From: Lycocorax pyrrhopterus obiensis
Taxonomy: Eukaryota > Chordata > Aves > Passeriformes > Paradisaeidae
Reading direction: 5' to 3'
Assembly: GCA_014706295.1 (NCBI GenBank)
Contig: JACSVZ010000016.1
Span: 8,909,168 to 8,973,167 of the forward strand
DNA: 64,000 nucleotides
Shown here: positions 37,901 to 50,200 of the stretch, piece by piece
Layout: each line of letters begins with the position of its first letter
Numbering within the stretch: position 1 is the stretch's first letter
Made by a program: the position numbers and the translations under genes
Notes under the pieces: generated by a model
What the model saw: the letters and a program-made list of their open reading frames with translations, nothing else
What the model was told of the DNA's origin: nothing
Database searches by the model: none

Positions 37901-40900
37901 AATTGCACTTTGGATCAATAGAGAAGCAACCTAACACTTGCTCTTGGTTACTAGGCAGGGCTTGTACTTTTCCAGACTGCTTTTCCTATGTTCCCTTTTC
38001 CTTTTTATTTGCTCACACAGCCTGGATTCTCCACAATTTAAGTGCAGAACAAAGCATTCATATTACTAGAGCATATACTAAATTATGTATCTGTGCCACA
38101 GATGTTGGTACTTTATCAGCAGAAACATGTTCAGTAAGTAGTCCCAACATTTAAGTAGTTTAAAGTACTAGAAAAGCGTTAAAAATAGCAATCTCAAATC
38201 CTTATAACCAGTACTGAATGATAGGTGTATACAAGCACTTAAAGGGTGTCAAGTAGCATTTTATTTCATTTCCCAGCTGTATAAAATTAAAAACAGGCCA
38301 AAAGGTAGACAGGCATTAGCAAAGGTCCATCGAGAACTTTTTCAATCCAGAGAAAACGTGTTCTTGTAGCCCTCTTGTGTTCAGTTGGATTAACAGCTAT
38401 TACATCCACAGCATCCTTCCTAATCACCCCAAAATCACAGCTCTGCATGCCTTAACCACACTGCCAGTCAGTTCTTTGTCCTGTACACCTTCACTCAGTT
38501 TCTTTCATGGTTTTCCTCTTTCCATCCTGGTTGTAAAATCGAATCCCATTCAGGCCATGCTCCTGAAACAGCGGAGTGCTCAGTTGGTATATTTATACCA
38601 TAAAACAGGGAACTGCTGCTTTGGAGTAGGAGGACTAAAGCATCCCTCATTGCCTGTGAGCATGCTGATATTCTCAGCATTTCTTCTCCATAAAAGGACT
38701 GTAATGAACACAATTTACAGCCTTGTTTCCCTCTTTTAGTTAATGCCTAGTTCAGATTTTAAATTGAGTGTCCCACAAACACCATTTAGACACATACAAT
38801 TCTCTCACAGAAATCACCCTGATATTCTCCAAACCCTATAAACACTATTGACAGTTCTGTTTATTCCATACCTTCCCTGCCAATCACCAAGTTATGGCTG
38901 CCTAATGGGATGGAGTCTTCTAATTGAGGATAAGGAAATGGGTTGTTTCCTAAACAACACTCACCTTCCGTGTCTGCTGCTTCGGTCATCCTTCGTTCAG
39001 CCACTGCAGCAGAGATCAGGAGGCTCAGGCAAGCAGGGCAGTTGTGCTTCAAGAGCTGCTATCACCTGTCTCAGGGAGCCAAACTCCAACATGGATGTGC
39101 TGCTGTGGAGGAAACCTGGAGAAGGAGCTATAAACTACGGAAGAAAGATAGAGAAATGAATGAGAACATAGAAAAGACAAAGGACAGCACTAGAACAGAA
39201 AACATGGCTTAGCAGCAGTGCCATCAAGGAGTACTGGCAAGCAGTGCCCACTCTTGATCAGCTGCACAGGTGCACTTGAGCTCATGAAAACTTAAAGAGT
39301 TTTGACAGATACACACATGTAGATTTTGAGAGCATCTGAAAACATGCTTCAGAAAGAAGACTCAGTATAGATAGTGAGAGGCATGGTATCTTCTTTACTT
39401 GAAAGATAGCTAGAGTAGCAAAGCTAGGAGCAAGTTAAACCCTAATGTGTCTTTCCCAATAAACAAGGTAAAGAGGAGAAAAACATGGACCTCAACAACC
39501 CGTATCTTTGTGATACGTAGCAATTTAGGAATTAATGTACCAAATTTTCTGCAGACAAGCCAGTCAATCCCACCAAAATTAATATAATACATCAAGAGTA
39601 AGTCAAAGAATATGCTTCTACTTCTCTGTGTGAGCAGATTATACACTAAAACTTGTCAGAGACCCTGGGTACAAATGTGAGTCAGGCAGCAGGTAGTTAC
39701 AGCAATTCTGAGCTGCTATGTTGGGGGGAAAAGGGTCATGTATAGACGCAAAAAGCAGAGTTTCTAATGACCCCATATATTTCAGTTTATTATTTGATAT
39801 TTAATTTTATGAAAAAAATTGTATAGATTTTATTACTGATATTATTTTGATACTTCCATTGCCAGAGTAATAAAACAAGTAACACTGTCTTTGAATCTGT
39901 TCAACAATTTGCTTTTACATATTAAGAGTTGAGCAGACTACACAGCTACCTAGAGCCCATGCCCTTACATGCTCCAAAGGGACAAAAAGCTTTGTAGGAC
40001 CACTTGATAGCAGTCACTTAAGAGATCCTTGATCCTTGCCTTTTGTGAATGAGAGGCAGAGAAAGCCTTCAAAGGCCACATTGAAACTCCCTCTAAGATG
40101 GTTAGTTCATGACAAAATAAGTTTTTAACTGTTAGGCTGGCAGAAGTTCATCATTTTCTGTAGAGTTTGATCATGGCATTTCACAGGTTATTCAGCAGTG
40201 AGGATTTGGTCAACAGAGATAAAAAACCTTAGAGAGCTTTCCTTCTGAACTCTGTAGTAGTGAATCTGATAAACATAAGAATCTGTCCCTTTCCTGCATC
40301 TAGTGTATTCTAAATCTCCTCAATGAGTAAAGTCAGCACTACAGGTACTAAGACCTGCCACACAGCTATCTGAAATTTATATGAAGTTTTCAATACTAGG
40401 AATAGAGAAGTGATCAACTGCGCATTCTCAGTTAGAAAACCAATTTTTGTGCTTTCACTACAAGGACACCATTTGCAATTCTCCAGCATCTTCAACTTTA
40501 ACTAGAGTTCACATGCCTTATTCAAAACATAAGATGGTCTACATAGACATCTAAGTAGGCTTTTCTGACTACAGATCAGCAACAGCTTCATTTTTTCCAG
40601 TCAGTTTTTGTTGGAACTAGAAAACATGGGAATTTGCCTTGGGAAAGGTGAGAAGTTTGAGCTGTTCAAAATGAGACATATCATGTTAAAAAAACCCAAC
40701 AAAAATTATTATATACCACACAGGCTCTTCAGCCACCATTCAAAGGTGGCAAGTTTGTAAAACTCTTCCAGATTCCCTCTCTGGCTCCCAAATATCCCAA
40801 AGAAGCAGTGAGCTTCACAACATATTCATCAACCAACATTCAGACATTCCAAGTGTTACAAAGCCAGCCAGTGCTGTATTTGAGCCTGTGAAGGCTGTGA

Positions 40901-41411
40901 GCAACTGTGAAGGATAAGGATGCTTCCCAGTTTATCTCTATCCTTTCTCTGTGAGAAAGTATCATGAAACAAGTGCAACTACCTTGTGTGGCTGCAGTTT
41001 GTGTCCTCTGTAGATATTATATTGTAGACTCTGCTCACCCCATCCAGCAAAATTAGCATTTCTTTGGCACTTCAGACAGGTCCAAGGCATCTCAGGAAAG
41101 GATCCTGTGGTACTCTGTAGATAAGAACCTTTGCAGAGCTCTGAAGGGGAGCCAGATGAACCAGAGGTCTGTATGAGCTGGGACCACGCAGCAGCTGCTC
41201 ATCTCTCAGCTCACGGGTTCATTGTGGGCCTTTGACCTGCTGCAGCTCATTCAGTTCCTATCCGGCACACCCGACAAGCTCTCCCAGGAACCTACAATTT
41301 GTGCATGGGGCATGTAAAGGGAGAGCCAGAGCACAGAATGTGGATTGTGCTTTCACAGGATGGAAAAAAAGATGGATCATCCAAATAGACTAAGTGAATA
41401 TCAAGAAATAT
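34902..41411. other. Intergenic region between WDFY1 3' end and AP1S3 promoter
   Basis: No exon, CpG island or RNA gene was recognised. Open frames are short. An 11-bp perfect inverted repeat with an 8-nt loop occurs at 36946-36975 (CTCAAAACTGC / GCAGTTTTGAG). The segment from about 34.9 to 36.2 kb is somewhat GC-richer and could hold upstream AP1S3 regulatory sequence; this is inference from position only. Confidence 0.6.
36946..36975. repeat. 11-bp perfect inverted repeat with 8-nt loop
   Basis: CTCAAAACTGC is followed by TGCAAAAG and then GCAGTTTTGAG, giving a short stem-loop in the intergenic region. No family or function is recognised. Confidence 0.75.
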
Positions 41412-41417
41412 TTTATT
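41412..41417 (-). terminator. WDFY1: Distal poly(A) signal AATAAA of WDFY1
   Basis: The minus strand reads ACAATAAAATATTTC, followed within 40 nt by T/G-containing sequence. It lies 2.8 kb beyond the WDFY1 stop codon with no gene between, and has the AT-rich context common at 3'UTR ends. It is my preferred WDFY1 3' end. Confidence 0.55.
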
Positions 41418-44205
41418 GTACATGTAATCAAAGTTTAAAAAACAGACAAGAAGGAGCAAAGGACAGATTTATCTAGATTCTCGTAACTATGCAGGGTACA
41501 GAACTACAACTAGGAAAGAATTAGCACATATTAGTACCCTTTGCTCCCCTTCCCTGCCCCAGTGGAAGAGGTTACACAAGCGAGATCTGTAATGCTTTAA
41601 ATCAAGGCTTCTCAGTAACTGCACACTTGAGCTGACATAGCTGAAGTATGTTCAGTTTCATGAAAGAGCATGTGCCTTCAAAATAGTTGTTTATAAACAA
41701 AACTACTCTCTCTTTAGTGGTTTGTAAGCATTACTCATTCAACAGCAAGAGTATACTTAAAAGACTAATGATTTAGTGGCCATAGTTGTCATTATATCTG
41801 AACCAACACTATCTTTAAGTATATCAATTATAGAAAATAGATTCCTTAGGCAGTAGAGAATATATTATCTAGTGGCAAAAACATAATGTAAAGAAGCAGA
41901 GGAAGTATTCACAGGGAAGGGGGGGGAGCTGTGTGCTGAGCAGGGGCATATTGAGTAATCAGAACTAAAAAAGCTGAGTTCTGGAGTGCTAACTGCAAAG
42001 GGAGTTACACCTCAGCATCATGGGTATAGGTTTCAGAATGTCTGGGTTGAAAAATATGGTACTCATTGCACATCTACATCAATCTCCGAGCTTAACTCAC
42101 GCCCTAGATCCTCCTAACCTATTACAGTGGGATATTAAACAGTTCTAGCACTGTAACTCATGTTCTGCCTTACATGCTGCAAGGAAGAAGGCTTCTGTTC
42201 TCTTTCAGAACCAGATAGGACGAAGTCTGAAAGTGAATGCAGAGCATTATCAGAGCTTATTAACCCCTGCAACACTTTCCTTCCTAGTTTAGAAGGGTGA
42301 AGGCCTTCAAAGCATAAAGCTGCAACTGCTCTTCCAGTGCAAGCTGATTTTCTCTCAACAGCTTAGAAATAAGCCTTCCCAAAAAACCTAAGCTATACAG
42401 CATGTAGCCAGAGTTGAATCATATCAGTGTGACAAGTGCTAAATCCTGGATTGAAGGCAAGACAAGTTCTGGGATCCCCACAAGAGATGGATTTGTTTAT
42501 TCTTCAGTGGCCCAATAAGGCTACCAAATTAAAAGACTCTTCCCAAAACTTCCAGAGAAGGCCCATGGAAAAGCAGACAAAGTAACAGTAACTATCATAT
42601 TCTGGATTCTAATGCCCTTTGGAGACTATCAGATTTTTGGCTTAAAATGCAAGTGAATCATGATGTATTAATGATCTTAATCTATTTCAGCCTACAGCAT
42701 GGTCCAATGCAGATTATTAGCGTCAAGTTACACACCTAGGACTTGAATTCACTAACACTCATAGCACCACTTGATTGTTGCTGTAAGTAAAGATAGTCTA
42801 ACCCTCAACTCTTCTGCCAGAAAGAGCATATTACCTTTGATACTTATGTAACACCACCTATTCCAGGCCAGCTGACCTACCCTTTTTTGTCCTCACACAT
42901 ATTGCATCTGTTTTCAGATAAAGCTGAACAGCTCCAAGCTTAAACTCTGTGACATATCACCTTAGCTTCCAAAGTTACAAAATAAATTCTCTTTACAGTA
43001 TTCAGATGTAGGAGATTCACTCAACTGCAAAACCAGTTTACTGACAGTATCTCTCACTAGTTATTTCCTTTATGTGCCAACTGCACAGTCATAAAAGCCT
43101 CCCAGCTCTTCTTCATACTTCTCAGCTTTGAAACAGGAAAGGATCAATATAGACATCTCAGGATTAACAGACCTAGGTGCAGGGAAGAAAGCAGCTCTTC
43201 TGTACCTCAGTAATTATTGCTCAGTATTTATCTGTTTTAAGCAACATCAAGACAGGATTTGAATTTATGCTGTACTTTAGCAGAGACAGGTTCCCTAACA
43301 TTAAAGAACATCAGCCTTTCCACAGAAGAAAATCTCTATAATTTAACTGGCCATTTTTTCTCAACTGTTACTTGTAACAAGGCAGATTTGTTTAGGTTCC
43401 CATTCCAACAACATTATAGTTGTCAAAGTACATGGCTCATATCTGTGGCCAGTCTTTAGAGCAGGTGGGCTGCACATTTTCATAACTACAGAAGTTTATC
43501 AGCTATGCTAAAACACTACATAAAAAGCCCAGGATTGTTTGCAGACTCACCAGCTACCTACACAGAACAGCTGTTCCACAAAAGTGATTTCACTAACAAC
43601 TGAACTTGAAGACAAACACTACAAGAAAGCCAATAAAGGATCTTGTGTGATCAAAGGTTCTCCTACTATCTCATCTGAAAGAAGCTACCTTCCACTTTGA
43701 ATTATCTCCTCCTTTCATAGAAATAACCAACATACCTTTTGGAGGCAATTTAGACAGTGACTGCTCAAAAACATTTCAACAGAACTGCTTTTTGGAAGAG
43801 AGAATAAGTTATTTTACTATTTGCACAAATTGAATTTACTACACTCATTTTACTCTGGTAATGCTTTAGCTACAAGGTATCTGTACAAGATACATCAGCA
43901 GAGATAGCACATTGTTAACACTACATATGTAAACCGAGAGACAACAGGTCCTTCCATCCAGGTGTCATATTGCAAATAAACCGCTCATGTCAGCCCGAGA
44001 GGCTGCGGAACCACACTTCAGCACCACGGAGATTCCCGGGGAGCCCAACAGAAAAGCTGTGCTCTACAAGGGTGACTGTCCATCCTGGAACAGCAGCAGG
44101 AGGAGAATCAAGCAACCAGTGTTTGCAGTAATATTCTTGAGGAGGATTCCATTCATTCGGTGCATATTGCTGTACATAAGGTGCGTAAACCTGCCACGGA
44201 GGAGA
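41418..44205 (-). other. WDFY1: Predicted WDFY1 3' untranslated region
   Basis: This stretch runs from the WDFY1 TGA to the distal AATAAA. It is uninterrupted by any exon-like signal, AT-rich, and has no repeats. An internal AATAAA at 42496-42501 could give a shorter 3'UTR of about 1.7 kb. The assignment rests on position and hexamers only. Confidence 0.5.
42496..42501 (-). terminator. WDFY1: Proximal poly(A) signal AATAAA of WDFY1
   Basis: The minus strand reads GAAGAATAAACAAATCC, 1.7 kb after the stop codon. It is a possible alternative polyadenylation site upstream of the distal one at 41412. Confidence 0.4.
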
Positions 44206-44265
44206 TCAGCGGGAAGAGAAGCCAGTGGCAAGGCTGCAACCAACTACTGGCGTCATGTCCCAGAT
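44206..44265 (-). CDS. WDFY1: WDFY1 exon 12 (C-terminus, stop)
   Basis: After a CTCTTCCAG acceptor the exon reads [19 protein letters not shown] and TGA at 44206-44208. It completes the last WD repeat begun in exon 11. The extension beyond PVVG is a WDFY1 trait, since WDFY2 ends there as I recall. The final residues SSR differ from the human SPH ending I recall. Confidence 0.95.
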   Translation of the reverse strand: MWDMTPVVGCSLATGFSSR

Positions 44266-47200
44266 CTGGAAGAGAGTATTGTGGAGAATTACACAGCTTT
44301 AGTGTCAGACTCACAGGTCTTTCTGCAAGAGGCATAGAAGCAAACATAAAGACATCCCTGGACACAAGGTAACAACTCCTTTTTAACCTATGCTTGAGGA
44401 AAATTTCATAAAGAGTTATACCAGCCTTACAAACCAAAAGCCAAATTTGGGGCTCAAGAGTTTTCTTACACTTCTGTGTGGGTCTGTTTCAAGAAATGCT
44501 ACGCAGTTTGTCACAAACATGCTTACAGCAACACAAGGACAGGCTGGCAGTCTCAGCTCTGGCATGCATGGTGAATGTAGAGCTCAAGCACAGCAAGATT
44601 CTGTACCAGCCCGAGCTCCATGTCACTGTCTCATAACAAGGGTTTTCAGTGGCCATGCTCCCAGCCATGGAGCTCAGAGCAAAGGAACCTGTACATTTCC
44701 TCAAGTCTGTGTCTTTAAGGCTGATGGCAGATTCTCCTGCTGCCCATGCCTGCTATGTTTGTTCAGAGACACAACAGTAACAGATCCAACAGCTGCACTC
44801 CATACAGTGGAGTTACAAGTCATTTCCTCATTCAGCTGCAGAACAGCCTAGCAAATATAATTCCTTCTTCCCACAATAGATAGCTTGTAGCAGTAGTTGT
44901 TAGAAAGAAAAAAAAATTACAAAAATGAATTCTCTATTAAATATCTCTAAGAAATGCAGTAAAAAGATGCAGGAATACCTTCACAATCCGGTCGCTCCCA
45001 CAAGTCACCATTAGCCCTCTGGAGATGTCCATGGACATGTGTGAAATGTTGTGTTTTCCTTCATGAAAGGTTGCCAAGGAAGTACGGCTGCACAAGAACA
45101 AGTGAAATGAAAGCCAGCCATCAGATGAAGCTTCATAGCATCATTATAGTAGTGCAAAATAAACTTAAAAGAAAATTAAGTTGCTCAAGTACTAATAAAT
45201 CAATTCCAAGAGCTGCAGTGACATATTAAAGGGGACAGAATTAAATTAGCAAGTCATGCTAAGGCACTGCTTGTGGAGTTACACAGGTGTGACATTTCCT
45301 GGCCTTCTGCAGCCTGACTGTTAATAATACTGGAGCAGAAGTGGGACACTGCATTAGCAAATACTTCTACTCCTGGCTAACAAAGTCAAGCTCAGCTACG
45401 TTTTTCCCCTGCTGGCTACAGAAGCCAACTAGGGCACCACATCTCACTTTTCAAAAAAGCCCAACCCCAAGCAAACAAAAGGCATGAACAATGAAAAACC
45501 CAACAACACAACAAAAAAACCCCAAACCCCCCTGAATTTTCACATCTGATTACTCTGTTCATATCCAGAGAAAAGGGGTTCCTTTATTTCTAAGACAAGT
45601 TTAATGAGACAGCAAATGATGTTTAATCCCATTTGCTTGCATGGGGAAAATCATGTTGAGCTCTGAAGAATATTCCCAAAGAAACAGTTTTTAGAAAGTG
45701 TACATGAACTAATGCATATACATCCTGGCAGCCGAAATGCATTGTCTGGCACCCACTTAGCAATGTTAAGTGCAATCAATAGCTTTTAACTAAACTGAAA
45801 AGTTGAGACAAATATATTTCAAGTTTAGATCTGGGCTCCTGGAAGAGAAGAACTAAAAAGGATAAAAATGTTGTAATTCCACATCTGATCCAAATGCACT
45901 TGCAGAGCCATATGGGGGATCTCTGCCATCACAGTGCTCTCAGTCCCCAAGGCCTATTAGCAGAGAGTCAACTCAGTGTGTTTTGTAGCACTGTGTGTGG
46001 ATGTGGAGCAAGCCCAAAGGTTTCTGCACACCAGCAGTGTTACTACAGTTTATTACTCCTTAATACTCACTCTTCATCCTTGATTGACTCAAAACAGGAA
46101 TCACAGACACGGACCTGGAACTCAAATCCCATGATTGGGTAACTCGACCGTTTGGTGCTGCACTTGCCACACACTGCTTGCCCACATTTTCTGCAATGAT
46201 GCTTCACAGAGCAAGAAGAAAACAAACGAATAAGTCACTATCCTATGTCACTTGACCACCGTACCAAGTGTCCACCGAACAATGAAAACAACAAAGCTTC
46301 TGTTTTGTGACCTGTTAGAAAGCAACCTGTTAGGAAATGCTCTGTTACTTCAACCAAAGACCAACGTATCTGGAGTTCTGAACAGTTGTTTGGGTCATTA
46401 ATGGATTTATCTCCATATTCTCTGTGTACATCTTCTTCTCCTGCAAGCTCCTTCTGGGAGAAGGGGGAAAAGAGGGTTGAACAAGGAACCCAGTTAAAAA
46501 CAGTCTAAGGAAAGCCAGAAACAGATGAATGTCTTAGTGCCTGTCCAGTCCCTTCTTAAAGAAATCTACCTGGAAAGCTTTCACATTCTGGTACAGTAAG
46601 AACAGGGCCATTACTGCTTCAATGGAGTGAGCATCTACATGCTCAGTTATGGGGCACTGTTTGCCATTTTACACAACAGCCGAGGATTAGCTGCCCATGG
46701 TTCCAAAGCACAGAAATGTTCAGAGAAATCCAAAAGAGCACTCCTAGCACAGCCTGCTTCGATGTGTGACAGAAGTTTGATGCAACACTTTCATAGAATT
46801 TGGAAATGTCTTAGCAGTGCCTAGAAGCTGTAACTTCTCAATATACCCTCACTTCAAAGCAGCAAAAATACCAAGAGTTGAAAAGATCTACCAGCCTTAG
46901 TGGTTTTCTGTTTGCATTCAGCTCAAGTGCTGAAGTACAGCTAAGCACTGAAACCAGCCATCTCACCTGTCTCAACCCTATCGTCTTTGTGTCCCACATT
47001 TGCTTTATATTCCAGAAGAAAGGTTGTTCACACTTCTGACAGGAATCACTTTCTAGCCATTGAGGAGCCTACAAAAGAGCAGGAGATGCAAGCAATCAGA
47101 ACTGTTTTCCCCTCATACAACAATCAAGGAAGTTTATTTTAAGAACCCAGAGTAAATTTTACTTGGAAAGATGCCCTGGCTCAGTTCTGGACATTTCAAC

Positions 47201-50200
47201 AGTAAATTGCCTAGAGCATAGTACATAGTAAGTTTAGCACAAAAACCCCAAACCCAAGAATACAGTTATTGGTTACCTACACACCTCCTACACTTTTTAG
47301 GCCTACAGTAATATGTTATGTTACTGCCTTAATAAGAAAACTCATTCAAACATCTAAGTTACTAAACCCGCTGCAGGTATTCAAAGACTGCTGCTCTGGT
47401 TGCCTGGACTGCTTTTAAGGAGCAGTGTAGTCCAAATTGTAGAAACTATGAGGCAGTAATCTCCTCTGAGAAAGGGGGTGTCCAGAAGTAAATTCTGTGA
47501 GTAACTATCTTTTCTACTTTCATGGGATTGCAGTTTGAAATAATTAGGAACTCATCTGCATTTTCCATCCTGCCCACATCTTTGTTAAGCAACCCTTTGC
47601 CCACCCACACACTTTTCCTGCCATAAATGGACTAGGCCAAATGAAAATAGAGCTTTTACACATTTCAGCTGTAAAAGAGACACAGTATTTTTAGTACATA
47701 GACTTGAAATTTGAACATGTATATTCCATACAACTTTATACATCTCAAGAGGAAGTCTCCCTGAGACTTGACAGGAGGAAAGCTGGAACAACAAAGCATT
47801 TTTTCTTTTCAGTTCACTTACACTGCTGACAGTAAGAAAACAAGAGCATTCTCAGGCGCACCACCATGGATATGAACTGATGCAGAAAGAAACTGTATGG
47901 CCGGGTCGATTGCTGTGTACTGAGATCTTTTAAAAAAAATGTTGCCTGGGGACTGAAACTTTGCCTTCTGAACTGCATCTCAAAACCTGCCTCTCACTTC
48001 TTTACCTGCTTTGCCACAAGTTGAGAACTTATTTCAAGACTATTGAAGCACAGTCCATTGGTTTCTTTACTGCAAGAGTGTGACTGCTTTAGGTTGTTCC
48101 AGCAGCAAAGGCTACAGCCATTCCAGTGAACCTGTTGTCTCTTTGAGAAAAAACTCTAAGCAGTCCCAAAATGTCCTGCACTTTTCCTGTCCTGGGAGCC
48201 CATTTACAACAATGCAGCACGGACAGCCACTAGAACAGAACAGGTTTCAGTAATATCATTCAGCTTTCAAGAGTCAGACAGCGTGAGGAAAGCAGCCTGC
48301 AGAATTGACTAAGGAAAGTAACATTAGTCTCTGAAAAGGGGGAAAAAAAAAATCTTTGACCTAGGACATGAACTTACCTCTTCTCGGCTGATATCCATGT
48401 TCCAAACAGCAATTCCCCCATCAGCTGAACAAGACACCAGCTGCCGTGTCAGCTGGATGTAGCAGATAGCCTGCACCTTGTCACTGTGAACAAAGCACAC
48501 ACTATTTACCCACAGGTATTTAAACAAAGCTTGGTTTCCCAGCAAACCCTGATTTATCCTTGTAAATAAAGCTAATGAGGAAGCCCAAAACTGATTACCA
48601 GTTTGCTAAGTCAACTAAGTAGAACATTCTGCATGAGTAAACAGTTGCTGTCACCTGAGCGCTACCCTAGCATCAGGATGTTGCTGAGAGTGTTCTTACA
48701 GGCCTGACCAGAATACCAGAGGTACGGTTCCATGTTAACGTTTGCTGGCAGTAAGCCCTGACGGCGCACTGAGTGTCAACTGGCTCAGAGTGTGTGTGCA
48801 AATACTCTTCTGCGTTGGCAAAGAGAGCCACTTATCAAAACAGAGACAACTGGAAAAATAAAGAGAAATATTTGTTTCAAGATGCAGCTAAGAAGCAGAC
48901 AGGTTCCACTGTTGCTAACAAATCACAGTAAGTCAGTTTGTAGCTGCAAAGCAAAGTATGGATTCGCCAGTAAGACAATTTAATCCTAAAGAAAGTCATG
49001 GCAAAACAAAAGTCTACCCTAAGAAAGTAAACAAAGAATCTGAGTAGTATCACACTGCTTTGCAACATCTAAATTGAATTTAAAAGGTCATTCTGCTTCT
49101 CAGAAGAACTTAATTTCCCATTCAGTACGAAGAGAGACTGTTACAAGTCTTCATCACGACACATGAGGCAGCAGTAACAGCAGTATAAAGTCCTCCAGTC
49201 ACTGACTTCAGGGTTTTTTTTTTTGTAACTAGGCCTCTATTATTAATTCTTTAGCCATAAAACTAAATCCTCAAGATTTAACAAGAGTTCTAGGGCTAAG
49301 GCTATCAGTCTTGATCAAAGGTGGATGGAAGCATGTATGGAATTAGACAAGAGGAAAACACACTATACAAATATCTTTTAACATAAACAAGATCTCTACT
49401 ATCACTGCATTTCTAAATAGACTATATCTTCAGTGGTGAACTGCCTGTCAGACTGAATTAGAGCCCTACATTTAAAAATGGCATCTAGTGTTATGTCTCT
49501 AAAAATTAAGAGTTGATTAATACAGACAACTACCTCAACTTCAGAAGAGGGGAGACATGATACTTTCTGAAGTTGAGAGACTATCCCTTGCAATTTAGCC
49601 AGTTTATCACCTCACTGATAGAAAGAGAGAGAGAACAGGAACATATTGAAGCTTATTTTATATGGGTACATGAACATGCTTATACATAAAGGTTTTAGCC
49701 CTCCTCTCACAGGTAACTCACTGCAGTATTTACAATACAGACACATGCAATTTTTACATAAAGGTCAAACCAGATGATTTAGGATTTTTATCCACCTCTT
49801 TCTCTAAACTACTTCTGTGTTACTTCTAAACCGTGGTAATAAGAATGTATTAAACATGAACGAGAAAAAAGATTTATCAGTAAGGCTTTCCTAGTACTGA
49901 TTATCCTTCTTCCCCCTCAAAGTCCTCAGGGTTCTGCAAAGAGTAACTTTCTTCATTATTCAAAATGACTCAAATATCTTGCCACGCTATTTAGTGTTCC
50001 TGGGACTGAGTGTTCATTACAGGACATGTATGAAAAATAAGACTCCATTACATACTGATGTCCCTGGAGCAGCAGCGTTCGCCCCTTCCTTCCACCAATA
50101 TCCCACATGATAATGCTGTGGTCAGAGGCACCTGAGAAGAGCAGCCGTTGAACAGGATCCCACCACAGGGAAGTAATACTCCCTAGGAAAGAACATTCTG

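Noticed and set aside
43987..44337. 116-codon plus-strand open frame
   Set aside because: It is antisense to the last coding exon of WDFY1 and its openness reflects the codon structure of that exon.
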